64,000 bases of DNA from an uncultured Lachnospiraceae bacterium (GTDB lineage Bacteria > Bacillota > Clostridia > Lachnospirales > Lachnospiraceae): assembly GCA_947626395.1 (NCBI GenBank), contig CANQRU010000005.1, forward strand, positions 60,792 through 124,791, given 5' to 3'. The number at the start of each line of letters is the position of its first letter. The stretch's first letter is position 1. Below are positions 61,401 to 64,000 of the stretch, one piece after another. The position numbers and the translations under genes are program-made. Below the pieces are notes generated by a model. It saw nothing but the letters and a program-made list of their open reading frames with translations. It was not told the DNA's origin and did no database searches.

Positions 61401-63823
61401 GCTTGAAGCTGACGGATGGAGCCGAAGACGGCGTGAAGCTCGCGGACAAGGCCGTGACCATCGGAGAGGCGGACGAGGGCCATAAGGCCGGTTTTGGAGA
61501 GGTCGAATTCACGAAGGCCGGGACATATACGTTTATGATTGGCGAGAAGGCGCCGGAGCATGGGATCGACTTCGACGATGCGGGAGCCTACTCCGTTAAG
61601 GTGACCGCGGCGGATGACGCGGCCAGCGGTCGGCTGAAGCTTTCGTTTGATCCGGAGAGCCTTACGCCTGCCGGAACCATTTCCGATGGCAGCCTGCATT
61701 ATGATACTGTCACAAGGTTTGTGAATACATACAGCCAGGAGCCGGGGAAATTCACGCTGAATCTCAGGAAGATCCTGGAGGGCCGGGAATGGCTGGCAGA
61801 CGATGAATTCGCTTTCTCCGTTACCTTCACGGCTACGCCGAACGAGGCTGCGAAGACGGTGCGGAACTGGGAGTTCAGACGGCGCCTGATGTCTGAGCGG
61901 GTATTGGAGGACGGCAGGGAGAACGCCGCGGAGGCATCTGCGGCGACGCCGAATGAGATCGAAAGCAGGGAGCAGAGTCGGGAATTCCGAAGCATCCTGC
62001 TGTCGGAGATCACAGTCGATCCGGCGGCAACGCCGAATAATACCCCAAGGGTGCTGCAGAGACAGATAGAGGAATCGCTGCCCGCGATCGTTGTTCCGGA
62101 AGATATCTGGGGACCGGCCCATGAAGCCACCGGCGCGTACACGTTCACGGTGAAGGGTGGCGGCGCGGCCGGCGACGGAAGCGTTGTCCTGCCGCTGGGC
62201 GAGATTACGGTAAATGAACCGGGACAGTATGTATTTACCATCCGAGAGGTGCAGAGGTACGCCGATCAGGTCTATTGCCAGGAACCCAGGATCGTGTTAA
62301 CGGTCAACGCAACGGTCATTATGGAGGATGGCGTGCCGAACGGAGAACTGCAGGTAGTCACCACTTATGGGTATTCCGGCAGCGGATCCGGGGAGGACAG
62401 CGGCGACGCCACGACGATCCCATTTGTCAACAACGCCTACGCGGACGCCGGTTTCAGGCTGAGCAAGGTCCTGGATGGCAGAGACTGGGCGGACGGAGAA
62501 TTCAGCGCCGCGGTGACCTTGAAGGAAGCGGCAGGGCAGGTTCTCTGCGAGCGGGAGCCTGTGAGCCTGGACAGTCCGGTGACAGTCCCGCTGACGAGGA
62601 CGGCCCAAACCGCCGGCTTCCGGTTCCTGAATGAAGGCAGATATGTATTTACCGTCGCCGAGGTTCATGGCCGCGCGCCGGGCGTCACCTATGACGACAG
62701 CGAATATACCGTGACGGCAGATGTGACGCTGGAAGGTGAGAAACTGGCGGCTGAGATCACCGTTACCAAAGCGGGTGAAGCGGTTGAAGGGATATCCTTT
62801 GAAAATACATACAGGGACGTTCCGACGACCGGAAGCCTGACGGTCAGCAAGACGGTCGTGGCCGATGATACCAGCGGCAGGTTCCATTTCACAGTGACGC
62901 TGGATGATCCGTCTGTCGACGGTATCTATGGCGGCATGACGTTCAGCGGCGGTACCGCGGAATTCGAGCTGGGCCACAATGAGACCGTTACGGCTGACGG
63001 ACTGCCCGCGGGCGCGGGTTATACGGTGACGGAGACGCCCGCCGCCGGGTATACTTCCGCCGCCGCGAATGATACCGGCGTCATCCCGGCCGGGAGCGCG
63101 GTCGCGGCGAGATTTACCAATACGGCGGAGAACGTGGCTCCTCCGCCCGCAGAAGACAGGACCGGGAGCCTGACGGTCAGCAAGACGGTGGCAGGCGTGT
63201 CCGGAGACAGGCAGAGAGCGTGGACGTTCGTTGTGAGGCTGACGGACGCGGAGAATAACGCGGTCACCGGAGAGTACGGCGGACTGACCTTCACGGCCGA
63301 AGGAGCGAGCTTCTCCTTAAAGCATGGCGAGAGCAGGACGATCGCCGGTCTGCCGGCGGGCGTAAGATACGCCGTCACGGAGGCCGAGGCGGATCAGGAC
63401 GGCTACACGCCCAGCGCGGCTGGCGCAAGCGGCGTGATCTCCGGGGATGAAGAGGCCCGGGCGAGCTATACCAATACCAGAAATGATAACCGTTCGGGAC
63501 TCCCGCAGGATGACCCGTCGGATGATCCTGCGGATCATTCCGGCAGCGGCCGTTCGCCCTCTCAGCCGGCCGCTCAGCCGGAAAGCGCAGCGGCTGCGCA
63601 GACGGACAGCCGGGAGGAAACACAGCCGGATCAGCCTTTGACATTGCTGGCAGGCGGCCGGTCGGGCGATACGCTGGAAGACGTGCCGGAGACCGGAGAC
63701 GACAGACGGCTGGGATTTTGGCTGGCGCTTATGTTCCTGTCGCTGGCCGGAATGATCGCGGCGGCGGTTCCGCTTATCAAAAAGAAGGATATGGCCGGAG
63801 AAGGCCGTGGGAAGGATGAATAA
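52412..63823 (+). CDS. Giant surface protein with pilin-like isopeptide domains and VPETG sortase signal
   Basis: 3803 residues from ATG 52412 (AGGAGG). Signal peptide at about 1-49. Residues 50-700 are unrecognised, rich in Tyr/Asn. An SdrD-B-like domain (FNLTGQVFYDHDESGDYDS...LSGVTLRLYRR) sits near 740, then CnaB-like segments with EILKYTGAVEDENYLQGATFRLY. A first (K-x-LxGRxW) domain lies near 1290. From about 1982 to 3470 three A-B-C sets of FctA/Spy0128-like domains follow, each with a Lys in (T/S)K.L.GR.W, a Glu in F.(V/I).E and an Asn in FVNTY, the residues of Lys-Asn isopeptide bonds. Two short repeats (TGSLTVSKTV) come at 3472 and 3584. The end is Pro/Ser-rich, VPETG at 3758-3762, a hydrophobic helix and KKK. 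Probably an adhesin stalk. No sortase gene is in view. Confidence 0.88.
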   Translation: MRTKWARDGRRMTRRFNSGGRRALAGLLAVAMVFGLMNVNLPEAKAETADNYKKEQEARQEEYKKKFDLDTLKWKANGTDANGNTVNYANSARNYLYWRPGSFGGVQYRNYIHVYAFEGDTICFGSDVYNSTLNAAGTAIASEDDLKDIHNRLGADATVDIVLTDLRGNRILYDVKQNGAGHIPNVQTEVLAKTMEKPAGESKSVGGENYKYTPLTYEVKETGVYTLEFHSYNYNNSTSGQTVKETDKFYTDPENYSGHGSMVAAWDVSVFNEQGHKETGRVYADYLSLQQNGGYDVIETYYVVTTDSYIYRWDWRGNRPNTYNFFADNKGLTDNATGSTLYKSVKEITNTGFDYTRFGASFKYPGSANTDESKSYYIFFEMPNPDLEGHLYSRAIQPDPAENIRFVDTITDQEGNEVPGSYVGTGGYFAFDTKEATTATLVLDFEQLKDANGKLVEDNGQKYAPVIISGPVKPYSTNYFYWDGKDGKGKIIPVGIYNIQDVLTLTTKAGEIHFPVHDMESASGGFTFTRVSPIYNREGEQISDLDNGSTNILDATRSVIYYDDSAIYYGEHVGRTGLTEEGVKNDKNEYTLRNNFSNRVMDDHAGGMYFRYNNMLAESSGYAGREYAIRQSVSSYVNGIDTRNDPNKPFIRIGDHSHTTNLIEYYNADGSFLTDASGQTDKINYLNSALHPVGISTGTNGASTTDYGITDFWTFIPAQPAKILNTAETIQIIEGTAFNLTGQVFYDHDESGDYDSMADSDTLLSGVTLRLYRRTKDTNRVQGKSYYSLSSVTAPVNPDDTVAVSRTVVTEYDGTDLTGEIYELVKSDVTPVAGRYFFTNIAYTSGDKFVYEVVRPDTSYRLTSGNTTPEPHETGGTANGSYALYAYDRNGRGTEVQLITVGGTEGIDLSENNNTITAVDVGYHYDIYTKLKLKKTYSVNAAASLPETTVFEVCYVDSTGTSHIYDELPLARIENEEYTYELLPSTMNGAEVTDWYTAAEYYIAAVGAKTYLFKHTFDYNSSSGTYISFVGQSQYIELTDISSDSIFDQKDIPDANGDGIHDWNDLRILGTDADKAEPKPEWKETGTADLSGSVVNAPFHAVLDRNPGTAEITINITNASDPGVIEILKYTGAVEDENYLQGATFRLYAKAEGETEEISMEQVQAQIDSADSEEGLAWLTAHQVASSSTRANGKVAFAGLKTNQHYVLREMFAPAGYRIMDALYLIHPENCVHAYVGNLGGTEKPAGMTDEEWEEFSRQNFRFGQGGSDDYVQAAIANIPANGDLAIRKRIDGRAWNNGDSFTFDISFRNAAGEVVEADSISETRNTAGFFKMADGEGSIVSEADSGAQFYEDLKVFIRAFNSRTDDITVDYDSSFATTVTSINGMQDVETPMADTKQSVGLISSYEEKEDEKEEDPPGTSQPDLYNATLNHDNDSGRTAETFPAAGTYTFTVSENTLTGSLPDTLTRSSRVFVINVNVVRVLKPSDEEAGGGTSGTLTEDNSYLRVESYEIYYRDPVSSAGTVDSYPNGYASPRIYAEVAPTFVNTYTIQPAIQTTSYAITKEFTGRLDENGQILNSEDNEDSVDPSGQPVENESKYNDGWLDKDQFTVTITGADDQTRAAFESSQIYIGGLHGGSQDGNFAREKDIQFNQTNVTNPNRMAAGGENHEVDKGHTFNFEEIDFHDIKFPVVWEFNGLYTVGENHYGPGDPVPDAGKVVFVPGASSDVSDKYVYAEDPTNTDDAPEVSSHTGDLVYTLRIEETKKEGASQDNNYTVDGIKYDTRVYTMVITLRNAVGANTANPSEGVHDGIIDEMDFELYECEPDHIHDEGVKPIATCETDQEVAATFDGWVKADFGSESDWNFNGDDDSWKNGWYYVNAEQVIRQAEVEEWATDAEGQPTKVPEVLSVMAAVPGQAEADEQKICIVRDATASNAYKVNHSDANVVTFDSLDDYNLTFVVKREGHHGVSRHVMTFSNTYSASGTWTPTITKTLNGRDWQDGESFTFKLACTQWPGMGTAAEKDITYNPLKAGNGVSEPELTITKPVSGYENENSSRFADIVFSAPGEYKFTVTETSAGRGVGSGSVTSNGDIEITVKAVDNNKGTLNLTVAGEDGTTTPDSGGSNAVATTIRFVNTYNEKGSFRLALSKLLTGRDWTAYDSFSFTIEPNDEAKTAIKSELLMVPDSWESIGAGGNYTVTIGPSAPKKENDGSEWVTRVLDLNSLEVGNLGAEGAQYEFTIQEDVSGFAADQLYCAQPSIKLTLTVTSEHDTEDQGLTGRLEFVATYAYLADPAVEYDNSKDPEGSITLPFTNRYYASASPSENNSRLTIGKVLTGREWLEDERYDVELTLNEADGSGKAENVQYIAYTGAATPGNATPGNAYREFSEAENRTLSLPFTGTGAEDPDNWNVDFRFYEAGDYVFTVREASPANGSRKANVICDDTEYTVTFRVTKDGSNDNRLQVSRSVTPESSTAGTAGSSADIVFINRYEPDPAVWTPSVTKELNGREWVANDSFTFTLERTDGGTDGVTPAKSSVSITNASEAGSGVSFGDVIFTKAGTYRFTIAEKAPGNGITQETPNLGSIAVEVEVTDHPAEGKLKLKVTGTGGTAAEENDAAATTVQFVNTYSESGTFPINLSKLLTGRDWKDDDTFTFAIRPNEAAKDAVGGTEGKPLTLPDGWGGPDSEGNYTVNVTDDTPEKTDDGNPAWVTREAATGSLNVGNLRAQDASYGFSIRENTDGFEAQQLYCRQPQIDLSVTVRSEQTADGRPTGDLEFVATYAYLSDPDTKYGDPTNPAESITLPFTNRYFAGSSLTVGKVLEGRNWLAGESYTIEMELAERSTGKAVNVQYAVATAGNADRYKELSETEGDTVSLSLKSEEGGSAGPAGRRVDFRFFEAGDYVFTVREKSPAAGEERPGVAYDERQYTVTFRAEKGTDGALAVTRSISPDPAAEKPEGSLADADIVFVNTYTPAPAFWTPSVVKTLNGREWASGDSFAFSLKLTDGAEDGVKLADKAVTIGEADEGHKAGFGEVEFTKAGTYTFMIGEKAPEHGIDFDDAGAYSVKVTAADDAASGRLKLSFDPESLTPAGTISDGSLHYDTVTRFVNTYSQEPGKFTLNLRKILEGREWLADDEFAFSVTFTATPNEAAKTVRNWEFRRRLMSERVLEDGRENAAEASAATPNEIESREQSREFRSILLSEITVDPAATPNNTPRVLQRQIEESLPAIVVPEDIWGPAHEATGAYTFTVKGGGAAGDGSVVLPLGEITVNEPGQYVFTIREVQRYADQVYCQEPRIVLTVNATVIMEDGVPNGELQVVTTYGYSGSGSGEDSGDATTIPFVNNAYADAGFRLSKVLDGRDWADGEFSAAVTLKEAAGQVLCEREPVSLDSPVTVPLTRTAQTAGFRFLNEGRYVFTVAEVHGRAPGVTYDDSEYTVTADVTLEGEKLAAEITVTKAGEAVEGISFENTYRDVPTTGSLTVSKTVVADDTSGRFHFTVTLDDPSVDGIYGGMTFSGGTAEFELGHNETVTADGLPAGAGYTVTETPAAGYTSAAANDTGVIPAGSAVAARFTNTAENVAPPPAEDRTGSLTVSKTVAGVSGDRQRAWTFVVRLTDAENNAVTGEYGGLTFTAEGASFSLKHGESRTIAGLPAGVRYAVTEAEADQDGYTPSAAGASGVISGDEEARASYTNTRNDNRSGLPQDDPSDDPADHSGSGRSPSQPAAQPESAAAAQTDSREETQPDQPLTLLAGGRSGDTLEDVPETGDDRRLGFWLALMFLSLAGMIAAAVPLIKKKDMAGEGRGKDE
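58357..62820 (+). repeat. Threefold A-B-C super-repeat within the giant gene
   Basis: A units start near 58357, 59887 and 61325 ((F/V/T)WTPS(V/I).K.LNGR(D/E)W). B units start near 58829, 60296 and 61742 (G.F...L.K.L.GR(D/E)W, ending QLYC.QP). C units start near 59376, 60835 and 62441 (L..(G/S)KVL.GR.W, F.F.E.G.YVFTV.E). Period about 1.45-1.53 kb. The third B unit has an extra insertion rich in Arg/Glu/Ala. Confidence 0.85.
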
Positions 63824-63857
63824 TGCAAGCGAGGCGTCACTGGCGCCTTGCCTGCAT
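63823..63857. repeat. Palindromic element, member G, overlapping the stop of the giant gene
   Basis: ATGCAAGCGAGGCG (63823-63836), loop TCACTGG (reverse of CCAGTGA), CGCCTTGCCTGCAT (63844-63857). It begins at the last base of the TAA stop. Its right arm is shared with the next hairpin. Confidence 0.75.
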
Positions 63858-63910
63858 GATAATATGTGCGGCCGGGCTTTTCGCCCGGCCGCACATATTA
63901 TCATGCAGGC
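63850..63910. terminator. 28-bp perfect hairpin after the giant gene
   Basis: Left arm 63850-63877 and right arm 63883-63910 are exact complements over 28 bases with loop TTTTC, including GCGGCCGGGC at the tip. No long T-run follows. It probably ends the giant transcript or shields it from RNases. The remaining 90 bases of the window show no feature that I can name. Confidence 0.75.
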
Positions 63911-64000
63911 AGGATGTCAGTGAGTAAACGGTACAAAACAAGCCGATTTTCAAGCACCTTCGTTTTTGAGATAATACGTTTATCAATCTTAGAAACGGAG

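Noticed and set aside
60149..62122. 657-codon minus-strand frame opposite the giant gene
   Set aside because: It is a GC-rich shadow of the repeat coding region, with no ribosome binding site and Arg/His-rich composition.

Overview
The window looks like the chromosome of a Bacillota member, most likely a GC-rich gut Clostridium relative (Lachnospiraceae type). Reasons: AGGAGG-type ribosome binding sites, sigma-A promoters, Firmicute PhoP boxes (TTTACA-N5-TTTACA), a DinR/LexA box (GAAC-N4-GTTC), a giant sortase-anchored surface protein, and the two GTPase, HelD, YqjW/YolD and membrane-tethered MerR families usual in that group. No rRNA, tRNA, CRISPR array, integrase or insertion sequence was seen.

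Layout. 1-7.4 kb: three large or secreted proteins of unknown function on the plus strand (a soluble coiled-coil protein cut by the window edge, a secreted wall-binding-like protein, a 1303-residue repeat protein). 7.4-8.7 kb: three short palindromes and an Rpn-type nuclease. 9.0-14.3 kb: DtxR/MntR-type regulator, cardiolipin synthase, two unequal CobW-type GTPases, Maf. 14.4-17.5 kb: divergent cell-wall genes (polysaccharide deacetylase, D-Ala-D-Ala carboxypeptidase). 17.5-18.2 kb: an AT-rich hicAB toxin-antitoxin pair. 18.3-28.0 kb: an orphan substrate-binding lipoprotein, then a full phosphate regulon (pstSCAB-phoU, phoB-phoR, Na/Pi cotransporter) with PhoP boxes at three promoters. 28.1-32.3 kb: an envelope module of small membrane proteins around a second two-component system, with a shared operator at its promoters. 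32.3-34.3 kb: cutC and a DapA-family aldolase. 34.3-39.5 kb: two zinc-ribbon ABC exporter half-transporters flanking a DUF1854 protein. 39.6-41.7 kb: SOS-controlled Y-family polymerase and YolD. 41.8-51.9 kb: metallo-hydrolase, HTH-AAA-nuclease protein, GH31 glycosidase, leucine-rich-repeat protein, HelD, YbjQ and a membrane MerR regulator. 52.4-63.8 kb: a 3803-residue surface protein with a VPETG anchor and ten pilin-like domains, nine of them in a threefold A-B-C super-repeat.

Two patterns cut across the annotation. First, seven short palindromes are scattered at gene ends. They share the core GCGCCAGTGACGC (loop CCAGTGA or close variants) and sometimes a flank TTACGTCAGTATGCA, while their stems differ in sequence but still pair. 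Second, several 3' ends are followed by two or three decaying tandem copies (32-71 bp) of sequence that includes or starts at the stop codon (after the first gene, phoR, the Na/Pi transporter and the AAA protein, with a related pair before cls). Neither pattern is explained by the genes.
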